Below, in pieces: positions 36,030-49,256 of a stretch of DNA of 64,000 nt (its first letter is position 1; the number at the start of each line of letters is the position of its first letter). The position numbers were made by a program, and so were the translations under genes. A model generated the notes under the pieces. It did no database searches, was not told the DNA's origin, and saw only the letters and a program-made list of their open reading frames with translations. The DNA comes from Nesterenkonia haasae (GTDB taxonomy: Bacteria > Actinomycetota > Actinomycetes > Actinomycetales > Micrococcaceae), in contig NZ_VFIE01000022.1 in NCBI RefSeq assembly GCF_010119385.1, positions 79,622 to 143,621 on the forward strand, written 5' to 3'.

Positions 36030-36853
36030 CGCCTACCCACCAGCAGGCACACCACATAGATCAGGAAGCTGATGGTGGTGATGTACGGACTGATGGGAAC
36101 GGTACCCATGATGGCGATCATGATCCCGGCAACGGCCGAAAACAGGGCGAACCCGCAGGAGAGCAGCACCACGATCAGCGGACGGCGAGCGACTTTCAGC
36201 GCCGCCGCACTCGGCACCACCAGCAGCGCCAGCACCAGCAGTGCGCCCACCACCTGCACGCTCATCGCCACAGCGCCGCCCAGCAGCACCATAAATACGA
36301 TCGTCAGGATGTTGACGTGCACCCCGCGCGCCGCGGCAAGCTGGGGATCCACTGAGGAGAACATCAGAGGTCTCCATATGAGGATGAGGATGACGCTGAT
36401 CAGCACCGCCACCGAGATCAGAGTCCGAGTCTGGATGTCGTCGACACCCACGATCTGGCCAGTGAGCAGCCCAAACTGATTTGCCGTCCGCCCCTGATAC
36501 AGGTACAGGAAGAGAATGCCGAGTCCCATGCCGAAAGGCATCAACACAGCCGTGACCGCACTGACTTCGCGATCGCGGATGCTCAGGACGCCGATCAGTG
36601 CCGCCGCGGCCACAGCACCGAGGGTCGAACCCAGCACCACATCCAATCCCATCAGCAGAAACAGTGCCGCACCCGCAAAGCTGATCTCAGCGATCCCGTG
36701 AACCACCAGACCGGCTCGGCGCAGATTGATGAACACGCCGATGATTCCGCCCATCAGTCCCAGAACTGCCGCAGTCAATACCGAGTTCTGCACCAGCGCA
36801 AAGAGTTCCCAGTAGTTGTCAGTGCTGAACGATGAGGCAATCCGCTCAATCAT
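35984..36853 (-). CDS. znuB: Zinc ABC transporter permease
   Basis: A 289-residue ABC-3 family permease with eight or more membrane segments. Typical features are GGIIGVFINLRRAGLVVHGIAEISFAGAAL near the N-terminus, DREVSAVTAVLMPFGMGLGIL in the middle, and SVQVVGALLVLALLVVPSAAAL near the end, which contacts the ATPase. It overlaps znuC by 8 nt and ends inside the 3' end of the esterase gene. With znuC and znuA it forms a complete importer; zinc is inferred from the neighbouring Zur-like regulator and the His/acidic-rich binding protein. Confidence 0.92.
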   Translation of the reverse strand: MIERIASSFSTDNYWELFALVQNSVLTAAVLGLMGGIIGVFINLRRAGLVVHGIAEISFAGAALFLLMGLDVVLGSTLGAVAAAALIGVLSIRDREVSAVTAVLMPFGMGLGILFLYLYQGRTANQFGLLTGQIVGVDDIQTRTLISVAVLISVILILIWRPLMFSSVDPQLAAARGVHVNILTIVFMVLLGGAVAMSVQVVGALLVLALLVVPSAAALKVARRPLIVVLLSCGFALFSAVAGIMIAIMGTVPISPYITTISFLIYVVCLLVGRRQRARISSEAAAAMS

Positions 36854-37631
36854 GGTGAACCCCTTCGGAATGCTCGCCCATCACAACGAGCCTGCCCTTA
36901 TGTTCGATGACCTCAACCGGTGATTGGTACAGCTCGGAGAGCACATCTGAGCGCATCACCTCCTGCACAGTTCCCATCCGGTGGTCGCCTCGGGCGAAAT
37001 ACAGGACCCGGTCGACGTGCTCGATGACCGGATTGATCTCATGGGTGACGAACACCACTGCGGCCCCACGGTCCACAGCCTGGCTGCGAATGAGTTCCGT
37101 GATGGCGCGTTGGTGATTGAGGTCCAGGGAATGCAGTGGTTCATCGCACAGCAGCAGTCCAGGGTTGCCGGCCAGCGCCTGAGCCGCCCGCAGCCGCTGC
37201 TGCTCCCCACCTGAAAGTAACCCCACGGGCCGTTGGGCATAGTCTGTGGCCCCGACCTGTTCAATGAGCTCATCGATACGGCTCCGCGCCCGCCGAGTGA
37301 CCCATGGAAGGCCGTATTTGTGACCTTCCAGCCCTAGTGCCACGAGGTCCCGGGCGCGCAGCGGAGTTTCCAGTTCGAGTTGGTGGTGCTGCGGAATGTA
37401 ACCCACCTGGTGGGAGCCTCGCCGCACAGGCTTCCCCAGTACCTCCGCGTTCCCGGAGTTCAGCCGCTGCAGGCCGAGCAGTACTTTCAGAAATGTGGAC
37501 TTTCCGGCACCGTTGGGGCCCAGGACGGCTAGGAACTCACCGCGCTCAAGTGAGAAGTTCACGTCTGACCAAAGAGTCCGAGCCCCGAACCGGACGGTGG
37601 CGGCGTCCAGTCTAAGTGCTGGCTCGGTCAA
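36846..37631 (-). CDS. znuC: Zinc ABC transporter ATP-binding protein
   Basis: A 261-residue metal-type ABC ATPase with Walker A LGPNGAGKSTFLKVL (about 36-50), Q-loop in VGYIPQHHQLE, signature LLSGGEQQRLRAAQAL (about 139-154), Walker B GLLLCDEPLHSLD, and the H-loop VVFVTHEINP. It overlaps znuA by 4 nt and znuB by 8 nt. The C-terminal tail VMGEHSEGVHHD is His-rich, common in zinc transport ATPases but of uncertain role. Confidence 0.94.
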   Translation of the reverse strand: MTEPALRLDAATVRFGARTLWSDVNFSLERGEFLAVLGPNGAGKSTFLKVLLGLQRLNSGNAEVLGKPVRRGSHQVGYIPQHHQLELETPLRARDLVALGLEGHKYGLPWVTRRARSRIDELIEQVGATDYAQRPVGLLSGGEQQRLRAAQALAGNPGLLLCDEPLHSLDLNHQRAITELIRSQAVDRGAAVVFVTHEINPVIEHVDRVLYFARGDHRMGTVQEVMRSDVLSELYQSPVEVIEHKGRLVVMGEHSEGVHHD

Positions 37632-38554
37632 CGGATCTCCTGCAGGGCGTTCTCAATAATGTCGATATTTGCGTCCATCCAATCGATGAACCCGTCAGCG
37701 TCCTCCGGAAGGGTCTCAGTGAATTCGACCACGACTGCGTCAGCATCCTCAGCGGCGTCACGGATGCGTGCGGCTTGCTGTGTCTCCGTCTGGGGGTTGA
37801 AGGACAGGATGTCGATCTCCTCAGCCAAGTCCAGCGCCTCTGAGTACAGGCGCGGGGAGACGTCGTCGCCGTGTTCTACGGCGTTGAGAAACTCCAGAGG
37901 GGTGAGATTGTCGAATCCAGTGTCGTCGAGAAGGAAACCGCTGACGGCCTCAGTGGCGAAGTAGCTCAGTCCGTCAGCATCGAGTGCACGGTTGCGCTCA
38001 GCGAGGTCGTCGATCTCTGCAGCCAGTGCCTCAGAATTCTCTGCGTAGTATTCAGCGTTCTCAGGGGCCAGCTCACCCAAGTGGTCGCCGAAGTCGAGGA
38101 CGAATTCGCTCATCCGGTCCAAGTCATACCAGATGTGCTCGTTCTCCCATGTTCCGTCAAACTCGTGGCCGTGGGTGTTCTCCCCTGGGATCAGCTGGTA
38201 GACCTGATCCTCCTTGTCCGCAGCGGAGGCCAGCAGCGTGATGAAGGAGTCGTAGCCGCCCCCGTTGGCGATGACGACATCTGCGTTTTCCACTGCCAGG
38301 CGGTCCTGCGGAGTGGCCTCATAGGAGTGCGGATCAACTGCAGTGGAGTCGACCAGCGGCTCAACATCCACAGTGTCCCCCGCGATGCCCTGGACCAGGT
38401 CGGTGTACACATCAATCGAGGCCAGGACCGTCAGTCCTGTGTCCTCAACACCGGCGTCATCAGCCTGCGGAGCTGTGCCTGATTCCTCAGCTCCACAACT
38501 AGGAATCAGCAGGAGGCCGGCGCAGGCAGCAGCGGCAAGAGAAGTTTTTCGCAT
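37628..38554 (-). CDS. znuA: Zinc ABC transporter substrate-binding lipoprotein
   Basis: A cluster A-I metal-binding protein of 308 residues from the ATG at 38554. It begins with a lipoprotein signal (MRKTSLAAAACAGLLLIPSC, lipobox LIPSC, cysteine about residue 20). Metal-site residues are seen in VDPHSYEATPQD, NEHIWYDLDRM and the acidic C-terminal half, with a short His-bearing loop ENTHGHEFDG. The chosen start is abutted by GGAGGG but also sits 6 nt after a TACTGT box, so initiation may be leaderless. Longer in-frame starts upstream would destroy the signal peptide. Confidence 0.93.
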   Translation of the reverse strand: MRKTSLAAAACAGLLLIPSCGAEESGTAPQADDAGVEDTGLTVLASIDVYTDLVQGIAGDTVDVEPLVDSTAVDPHSYEATPQDRLAVENADVVIANGGGYDSFITLLASAADKEDQVYQLIPGENTHGHEFDGTWENEHIWYDLDRMSEFVLDFGDHLGELAPENAEYYAENSEALAAEIDDLAERNRALDADGLSYFATEAVSGFLLDDTGFDNLTPLEFLNAVEHGDDVSPRLYSEALDLAEEIDILSFNPQTETQQAARIRDAAEDADAVVVEFTETLPEDADGFIDWMDANIDIIENALQEIR

Positions 38555-38560
38555 CCCTCC

Positions 38561-38589
38561 ACAGTACATTTGTTGCAAACTGTTCTCAA
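38561..38589 (-). promoter_or_regulatory. znuA promoter, apparently leaderless
   Basis: On the minus strand TTGAGA (38584-38589) and TACTGT (38561-38566) are separated by exactly 17 nt, and the -10 box ends 6 nt before the znuA ATG. Transcription should therefore start at or next to the start codon. An imperfect symmetric element, CTG-N10-CAG, overlaps the -35 box and is a weak candidate for a Zur operator. No strong actinobacterial Zur palindrome is visible. Confidence 0.55.
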
Positions 38590-38591
38590 AA

Positions 38592-39665
38592 TCAGGCGTT
38601 GTCCACTGAGTGCTGCCTTCGGCTGTCGCGCGCCTGGGTGATGTCATGAATCTCTCCGACGAGAACTTCCAAAATATCTTCCAGAAAGAGGATGCCCACT
38701 GTCATGCCAGCGTCATCCATCACACGGGCCAAGTGTGAGCCTGAGGCCTGCATCGCAGCGAGACAGCTGTCGAGATCATCATGGGTGCGCATATTGCCCA
38801 GAGAGCGCACTACGGTGACCGGCACCGGGGAGCTCACCGACGCCTCCGGCAGCGCCATGACGTCCTTCAAATGCAAGTATCCCGAGTAGGTTCCGGAGTC
38901 TGACTCGACCACGAATCGTGAAAAGCCGGTGCGCCCTACGGCTTTCTCAACTTTCTTCGGCGTCACATCCTGGGGCACGGTGACAAGCTCCTGCACGGGA
39001 ACCATAATTTCCTCCGCAGTGTGCTCAGTGAAGTCCAGGGCACCTGCGATGATGCCGGCGTCGTCGGTGACGGTTCCGCCACGTTTGGACTCCGCCACAA
39101 TCGATTCCAGCTCATCCAGTGTGAAAGTCGATATCACCTCATCCCTCGGAGTTACCCGGAAGGCCCGAAGCACGAGGTTGGCAAAGCTGTTCAGCATCCA
39201 GATCACCGGCATGAAGACCTTGTACAGAAGCACCAGAGGCGGGGCCAACAGCAGCACCGCACGGTCGGCCACAGAAACCGCGAAGTTCTTGGGCACCATC
39301 TCGCCGAAGGTCACATGCAGGAAACTCACCAGCATGAGCGCGACCACCAAACTGACCGCGTAGCTTGCGGCATCTGGAAGTCCCAGCGCTTCGAACGGGA
39401 CAGCCAGCATATGATGAATCGCCGGCTCGGCCATCAGCAGCAGCAGCAGTGAGCAGACGGTGATTCCGAGCTGAGCAATGGCCAGCATCTGGCTGACATG
39501 TTCCATGGCGTAGAGGGCTGTTTTGGCACGCTTTGAACCGGCGTCCGCTTTGGGCTCAATTTGGCTGCGCCGGGCAGAGAGTACCGCGAACTCACCGGCA
39601 ACGAAGAATGCGTTACCGCCCAGCAGCACCACCAACCAGACCAGTCCGAAAAGATCCGAAGTCAT
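38592..39665 (-). CDS. DUF21/CBS-domain membrane protein (CNNM/HlyC-CorC family)
   Basis: A 357-residue protein with a DUF21 transmembrane domain (about 1-190, four helices, including NAFFVAGEFAVLSARRSQIE and LHVTFGEMVPKNFAVS) and a CBS-domain pair (about 205-335). It lacks the extra C-terminal CorC/HlyC domain present in its neighbour. CNNM-type proteins are implicated in Mg2+ or other divalent cation efflux; the older name hemolysin is historical. Its start overlaps the upstream paralogue's stop by 4 nt, so the two form an operon and perhaps a heteromer. Confidence 0.88.
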   Translation of the reverse strand: MTSDLFGLVWLVVLLGGNAFFVAGEFAVLSARRSQIEPKADAGSKRAKTALYAMEHVSQMLAIAQLGITVCSLLLLLMAEPAIHHMLAVPFEALGLPDAASYAVSLVVALMLVSFLHVTFGEMVPKNFAVSVADRAVLLLAPPLVLLYKVFMPVIWMLNSFANLVLRAFRVTPRDEVISTFTLDELESIVAESKRGGTVTDDAGIIAGALDFTEHTAEEIMVPVQELVTVPQDVTPKKVEKAVGRTGFSRFVVESDSGTYSGYLHLKDVMALPEASVSSPVPVTVVRSLGNMRTHDDLDSCLAAMQASGSHLARVMDDAGMTVGILFLEDILEVLVGEIHDITQARDSRRQHSVDNA

Positions 39666-41050
39666 CGCCCACCGGTCCTCTGCCGTTCGGCGCGTTCCTC
39701 CGCCAGCTTCTGGACGCGTTCAGCATGGGCCTCAAGTGCAGCTCGCCGAGACTCGACGTCGGGGATGAACTTCACCCGGTCGATGCGCCGGCCGTCAATG
39801 CCGACAACCTGCAATCGTCCGGCCGTGAACTCGACCTCATCGCCCAGAGCAGCCACCCGGCCCAGCTCATACAGGATGAATCCGGCGACCGTCTCATAGG
39901 CGGAGTCTTCAGGAATGTTCAGCTCAAGAATCTGCGAGTTGATCTCATCGGGACGCATCAGGCCGGGGAAGTACCACTCTCCCGAGGCGGACTGCAGGAC
40001 ACCTGGAGTCAGTGCGTCATGTTCATCAGCGACTTCACCGACGATTTCCTCCACCAGGTCCTCGAAGGTGACGACACCTGCGGTACCGCCGTATTCATCC
40101 TCGACCACCGCGATCTGCAGCGGGGCTCGCCGGAGCTCGGAGATCAACGCATCCAAGTGGATGGTCTCCGGCACCCGGGTCACCTCACTCATCAAGGTGG
40201 CGGCCACCAGAGGTTTACGCTTGCCCCGAGGGACTGCCACGGCCTTCTTCACATGGACGGCCCCGCGCACCTCATCGATCCCAGACTCCCCCAGCACAGG
40301 AAAGCGTGAGTGTCCGGTGCGTCGGGCTGTGACGATCAGTTCATCGAGTGAGGCGTCGGCATCGATGGTGACCATACGTGGCCGCGGAGTCATCACATCT
40401 GTGGCCGTCTGCTCCGAAAACCGCAGGGTACGGTCCAAGAAGGTCGCAGCCTGCTCGTCCAATGTGCCGAGGCTCGCCGAGCGGCGCACCATGGCAGAGA
40501 GCTCTTCAGGCGTGCGAGCTCCAGAGAGCTCCTCTTTGACCTCGAGGCCAAATCGGTTCAGGACCTTATTGGAGAAGCCGTTGAGCACGATAATGAGGGG
40601 CTTGAACACCGTGGTGAACACCAACTGGGGACGTGCCAGCGCCCGGCCGATCCTGAAGGATTCCGCGACCGCGAGGTTCTTCGGCACGAGTTCGCCTATG
40701 AGCATGGTGGCCAGTGTGGCAATGAGCATTGCGACGAACAGTGACACACCGAACGCCGCGGCATCCGGGACACCGACCGCTTCAATCACCGGTCTCAGGA
40801 TGCTCCCCAGTGCTGGCTCGGTCACATAGCCGATCAGCAGAGTGTTGAGCGTGATGCCCAACTGACAGCTGGATAGCTGAGTGGACAGGGATTTCAGGCA
40901 CTTCATCAGCGGAACCGCGCGCTTGTCACCCAGGTCGATGGCGCGCTGCACTGTGGGTTGGTCAAGCGCCACGAGGGCGAATTCGACGGCCACGAAGAAT
41001 CCGTTGCCGAGAATCAGCAGGATGCCGACCAGAAGGAGGATCCACTCCAC
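39662..41050 (-). CDS. DUF21/CBS/CorC-domain membrane protein (CNNM family)
   Basis: A 462-residue paralogue of the next gene with the complete architecture: DUF21 membrane domain (about 1-200, NGFFVAVEFALVALDQPTVQ, IGELVPKNLAVAESF), a CBS pair (about 215-340, with VMTPRPRMVTID and VEDEYGGTAGVVTFEDLVEEIVGE), and a CorC_HlyC domain (about 350-435). A charged Glu/Arg-rich tail follows. It heads a two-gene operon separated from guaB1 by 139 nt in which I see no other feature. Ion specificity is unknown. Confidence 0.9.
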   Translation of the reverse strand: MEWILLLVGILLILGNGFFVAVEFALVALDQPTVQRAIDLGDKRAVPLMKCLKSLSTQLSSCQLGITLNTLLIGYVTEPALGSILRPVIEAVGVPDAAAFGVSLFVAMLIATLATMLIGELVPKNLAVAESFRIGRALARPQLVFTTVFKPLIIVLNGFSNKVLNRFGLEVKEELSGARTPEELSAMVRRSASLGTLDEQAATFLDRTLRFSEQTATDVMTPRPRMVTIDADASLDELIVTARRTGHSRFPVLGESGIDEVRGAVHVKKAVAVPRGKRKPLVAATLMSEVTRVPETIHLDALISELRRAPLQIAVVEDEYGGTAGVVTFEDLVEEIVGEVADEHDALTPGVLQSASGEWYFPGLMRPDEINSQILELNIPEDSAYETVAGFILYELGRVAALGDEVEFTAGRLQVVGIDGRRIDRVKFIPDVESRRAALEAHAERVQKLAEERAERQRTGGR

Positions 41051-41189
41051 TTACTGGAAGCACCTCCGCGGAGAGCTGATGAGAGAGAAAAAGTCAGTCC
41101 GGTGCGAGCCGGGTTGTCGATACTCCATAAGGACTCAGATTCTACACCGCCATCGCGGGGATGAGCACCCGCACAGAACACCCCTGGCG

Positions 41190-46666
<5,477 letters not shown>

Positions 46667-46670
<4 letters not shown>

Positions 46671-47287
46671 TGGAGGGTGACACGCTTCCGCGGAGGGTCC
46701 GATTAGTGGCCGTCGGCGACGAGCTGCTGACCTCTGCTGCGGATCCGCGGGCTCTGGGCTGGCTGGGCCGGGTGTTGTCGAAGACGCCACTTGAGGACAT
46801 CCAGCTGGAGCCTTATGTGCTGGCGGTTCCCGGGGAGGGCGTCGAAGCGCTCTCCCGACGCTGGGAGGCGGAGGCTGCTTCACGTTTCGGTCCGATCGCC
46901 GGAGAAGACGCCGTCGAGCGGTACCTACTGGTGACCCTCAATGACAAAGATCTCCGCTCGGCGTCCTCCGCGCGAGCTCGGCTGAACTTGGCCAACATTC
47001 TTGACCGGGCTTCCCAGCAGGGAATCAGATGCTTCGTAGTGGGCCCAGTACCGGGACTCGAAGAGGATCACAACAGGCGCATCGGTGAACTCAACCGCGC
47101 CTATATGGATGTTGCCGAGCGCCGAGGTCACACCTACGTTGATGTCTTCACCCCTCTGGTGGACCACGCTCAGTGGCGTACCGACCTCACCGCCAACGAG
47201 GGTCGACCCGGTCAGGCAGCGTTCGGCCTCATTGCATGGCTGGTCCTCCACCGTGGATGGCACGGCTGGCTGGGGGTTAACGAGTAA
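46667..47287 (+). CDS. SGNH/GDSL hydrolase-fold protein with degenerate active site
   Basis: A 206-residue protein whose order of conserved blocks follows SGNH hydrolases: block I RLVAVGDELLTSAADPRALGWLGR (about 9-32), block III LVTLNDKDLRSASSAR with the Asn, and block V ANEGRPGQAAFGLIAWLVL near the end. The catalytic Ser of the GDS motif is Glu here, and the usual DxxHP of block V reads NEGRP, so Ser, Asp and His all appear replaced. It overlaps the kgd stop by 4 nt and is probably co-transcribed with it. A non-hydrolytic role is likely but undefined. Confidence 0.82.
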
Positions 47288-47320
47288 GGCTCCACCAGCA
47301 TTCACTGGTGGAGCCTTACT
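47283..47320. terminator. Bidirectional hairpin between convergent genes
   Basis: A perfect inverted repeat with 16-bp arms (47283-47298 and 47305-47320) and a 6-nt loop. The left arm overlaps the stop codon of the SGNH-fold gene. It sits between that gene and the convergent bL37 gene and should end both transcripts, though the T-run is short. Confidence 0.82.
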
Positions 47321-47333
47321 CTGCTGGTGACGC

Positions 47334-47408
47334 TCAGGCGTTTGGCCGCTTGCCGTGATTGGCGCTGTTCTTGCGGCGTGCCTTGCGTTTACGTCCACGC
47401 TTACCCAT
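47334..47408 (-). CDS. 50S ribosomal protein bL37 (24 residues)
   Basis: A 75-nt gene encoding 24 residues, beginning MGKRGRKRKARRKNSANH and ending GKRPNA. Sequence, size and extreme basicity match the actinobacterial small-subunit-bridge-type ribosomal peptide bL37, first seen in cryo-EM structures of mycobacterial ribosomes and usually annotated as an AURKAIP1/COX24-domain protein. A strong AAAGGAG lies 7-8 nt before the ATG. It is a monocistronic unit between the bidirectional terminator and rsrA. It is easily missed because of its length. Confidence 0.92.
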   Translation of the reverse strand: MGKRGRKRKARRKNSANHGKRPNA

Positions 47409-47496
47409 AGTGGACTCCTTTCGTTGACAACCCGAGCTAGTTTACAGGACCGGGCCCAGGGCTGGGGAAAGCCACAGCACCAGGGCCTGGCTCAGG

Positions 47497-47772
47497 TCAG
47501 TGCCGGGCTTCGATTTTGATCTGGCTGATCCGTTGGATAATGGTCAGCTTCAGCGTCTCAGGGGCCTGCTCAGTACACGACCGTTTGACCACCGACCGGA
47601 TCAGACATTCCAGATCGTAGTCTGAGGCGCACTCCGGACAGTCGCTCAGGTGGTTCTGAACTTCACCGATGTCGTCACGGGATAAGGCGCCGTCGAGATA
47701 CTCGTAGATACGCTCCAGGCGTTCTACGGCCTCGGCCGTCGACTCACAGTCTCTGCAGTTCTCCGTGCCCAT
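47497..47772 (-). CDS. rsrA: Zinc-binding anti-sigma factor RsrA
   Basis: RsrA binds and inhibits SigR and releases it on thiol oxidation. The 91-residue protein has the ZAS motif HLSDCPEC (H-x3-C-x2-C, about residues 41-48), an N-terminal CRDC pair, and further cysteines at CL and SC that may form disulfides. The N-terminal helix ERLERIYEYLDGAL contacts the sigma factor in known structures. Its start overlaps the sigR stop by one base, the standard co-transcribed arrangement. Confidence 0.95.
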   Translation of the reverse strand: MGTENCRDCESTAEAVERLERIYEYLDGALSRDDIGEVQNHLSDCPECASDYDLECLIRSVVKRSCTEQAPETLKLTIIQRISQIKIEARH

Positions 47773-48404
47773 CAGCTCTCCTTCCCCCGCGTGAATCCTC
47801 GCTCGCGCGCGTACTCAGACAACAGACTGCGCAGTAGTTTCCGCCCCCGGTGAAGTCTGGACATGACCGTACCGATCGGGATGTTCAGAATTTCGGCGAT
47901 CTCTTTATAGGCGAATCCTTCAACATCTGAGAAGTACACGGCCAAGCGGAACTCTTCGGGGATCTGCTGAAGGGCTTCTTTCACGTCGTTATCCGGAAGG
48001 TGATCCAGGGCTTCGGCCTCTGCCGACCGCAGTCCAGAGCTCGTGTGCTCAGCAGCCTGGGCCATCTGCCAATCCTCTACAGTGTCCGTATTGGCTTGCA
48101 GGGGCTGGCGCTGCTTCTTCCGGTAAATGTTGATGTACGTGTTTGTCAGGATCCGGTACAGCCACGCCTTGAGATTGGTGCCGGGCCTGTACTGGTGGAA
48201 AGCCGAATAGGCTTTGGTGTAGGCCTCCTGAACCAGATCTTCAGCATCCTGGGGGTTGCGGGTCATCCGCATCGCAGCCGAGTACAACTGATCGACGTAC
48301 TGCAACGCCTCGCTCTCGAACCTTGTTCGTCGCGCAGCGTCTGTCTCTGCGGAGACGTCGATCTCCTCGGACAGGGTGGAAGCAGGGGCAGGGCGCTCAC
48401 TCAT
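47772..48404 (-). CDS. sigR: ECF RNA polymerase sigma factor SigR
   Basis: The thiol-stress sigma factor of actinobacteria, 210 residues from the ATG at 48404. Region 2 spans about 38-105 ([40 protein letters not shown]) and region 4 about 140-195 ([38 protein letters not shown]). The frame is open further upstream: an ATG at 48467 would add 21 residues. A consensus SigR promoter lies just before that ATG, so a longer, stress-induced form analogous to the Streptomyces SigR' is plausible. It is followed immediately by rsrA. Confidence 0.95.
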   Translation of the reverse strand: MSERPAPASTLSEEIDVSAETDAARRTRFESEALQYVDQLYSAAMRMTRNPQDAEDLVQEAYTKAYSAFHQYRPGTNLKAWLYRILTNTYINIYRKKQRQPLQANTDTVEDWQMAQAAEHTSSGLRSAEAEALDHLPDNDVKEALQQIPEEFRLAVYFSDVEGFAYKEIAEILNIPIGTVMSRLHRGRKLLRSLLSEYARERGFTRGKES

Positions 48405-48476
48405 CACATCTGAGTCTACGCCCACCGCCTGATACTTCGCGGGACGGTCTAGTACTGCGACATTCATGCTAGTCAG

Positions 48477-48502
48477 AACCACGGCGAAGGCTCCCACATT
48501 CC
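48477..48502 (-). promoter_or_regulatory. SigR-dependent autoregulatory promoter of sigR-rsrA
   Basis: On the minus strand GGAAT (48498-48502) and GTT (48477-48479) are separated by exactly 18 nt. This is the SigR consensus known from Streptomyces (GGAAT-N18/19-GTT). The -10 element ends 9 nt before the in-frame ATG at 48467, so the transcript would be leaderless or nearly so for the longer SigR form. Confidence 0.8.
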
Positions 48503-48573
48503 TGACCACTTGATAGATTAGTGTTGGACAAGCGTTTTTACGCGCGGGATTCCCGCCTCAAGGAGGAACTAGC

Positions 48574-49215
48574 ATGACTCTGATCCGCAAAATTGCCCGG
48601 CCGCTGCTCGGCGCAACCTTCATCTACGACGGCGTGGAGAAGCTGCGCAACCCCGATGAAGCTGCGCAAGAGCTTTCACCCGCCTTGGACGAGCTCGCCG
48701 GCTTAGTCTCACAGGCTGATCAACTCGCTGCGAAACCTCGGCTCACCGCTCAGGTGATCGGCGGCGTTCAAGTTGCTGCCGGCGTGTCATTGGCATTCGG
48801 AAAGTTCCCCCGCGTAGCTGCACTGACCCTGTGCGGGGTTCATAAGCTCAACTCTTACGCAGAGTTTCGGTCGGCGCAGCTTCAAGCCGCAGGGGATGAG
48901 GTCGCCCAGCGGAAGACGCTGCTGAAGAACATCTCAATCCTGGGTGGATTGAGCCTTGCCGTGGTGGACCTGGACGGCAAACCATCCTTGGGCTGGCGAG
49001 CAGAGCATATCTCCAAACGCGCCAAGAAGAAGGGCGCGAAGTTCGGCGACAAGACCCGCAAGTGGGCAGAGGATCTGGGCGACGACGCCACCAGCGCGCT
49101 CACCGCCTGGGAAAAAGACGCCAAGAAGAACTTCAAGAAGGCTGAGAAGCAGGCAAAGAAGGCTGTGAAGTCCACAACCGCTGAAGCACGGAAGGCAAAG
49201 GACAAGGTCTCCTGA
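48574..49215 (+). CDS. DoxX-family membrane protein with lysine-rich tail
   Basis: A 213-residue protein. The N-terminal part (about 1-135) is a DoxX-type membrane domain: LIRKIARPLLGATFIYDGVEKLRNP, VIGGVQVAAGVSLAFGK, AALTLCGVHKLNSYAEFR and LKNISILGGLSLAVVDLDG. The C-terminal 70 residues are soluble, Lys/Ala-rich and heptad-like (AKKKGAKFGDKTRKWAEDL, NFKKAEKQAKKAVKSTTAEA). DoxX proteins have been linked to thiol-redox membrane complexes in mycobacteria, and the divergent sigR gene fits this loosely. A strong AAGGAGGAACT site precedes the ATG, with a GCGGGATTCCCGC palindrome at 48544-48556 in the leader. Confidence 0.88.
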   Translation: MTLIRKIARPLLGATFIYDGVEKLRNPDEAAQELSPALDELAGLVSQADQLAAKPRLTAQVIGGVQVAAGVSLAFGKFPRVAALTLCGVHKLNSYAEFRSAQLQAAGDEVAQRKTLLKNISILGGLSLAVVDLDGKPSLGWRAEHISKRAKKKGAKFGDKTRKWAEDLGDDATSALTAWEKDAKKNFKKAEKQAKKAVKSTTAEARKAKDKVS

Positions 49216-49256
49216 ACCGACTTCAGATTCCGTTGAAGGACCACCACCGGAACACT

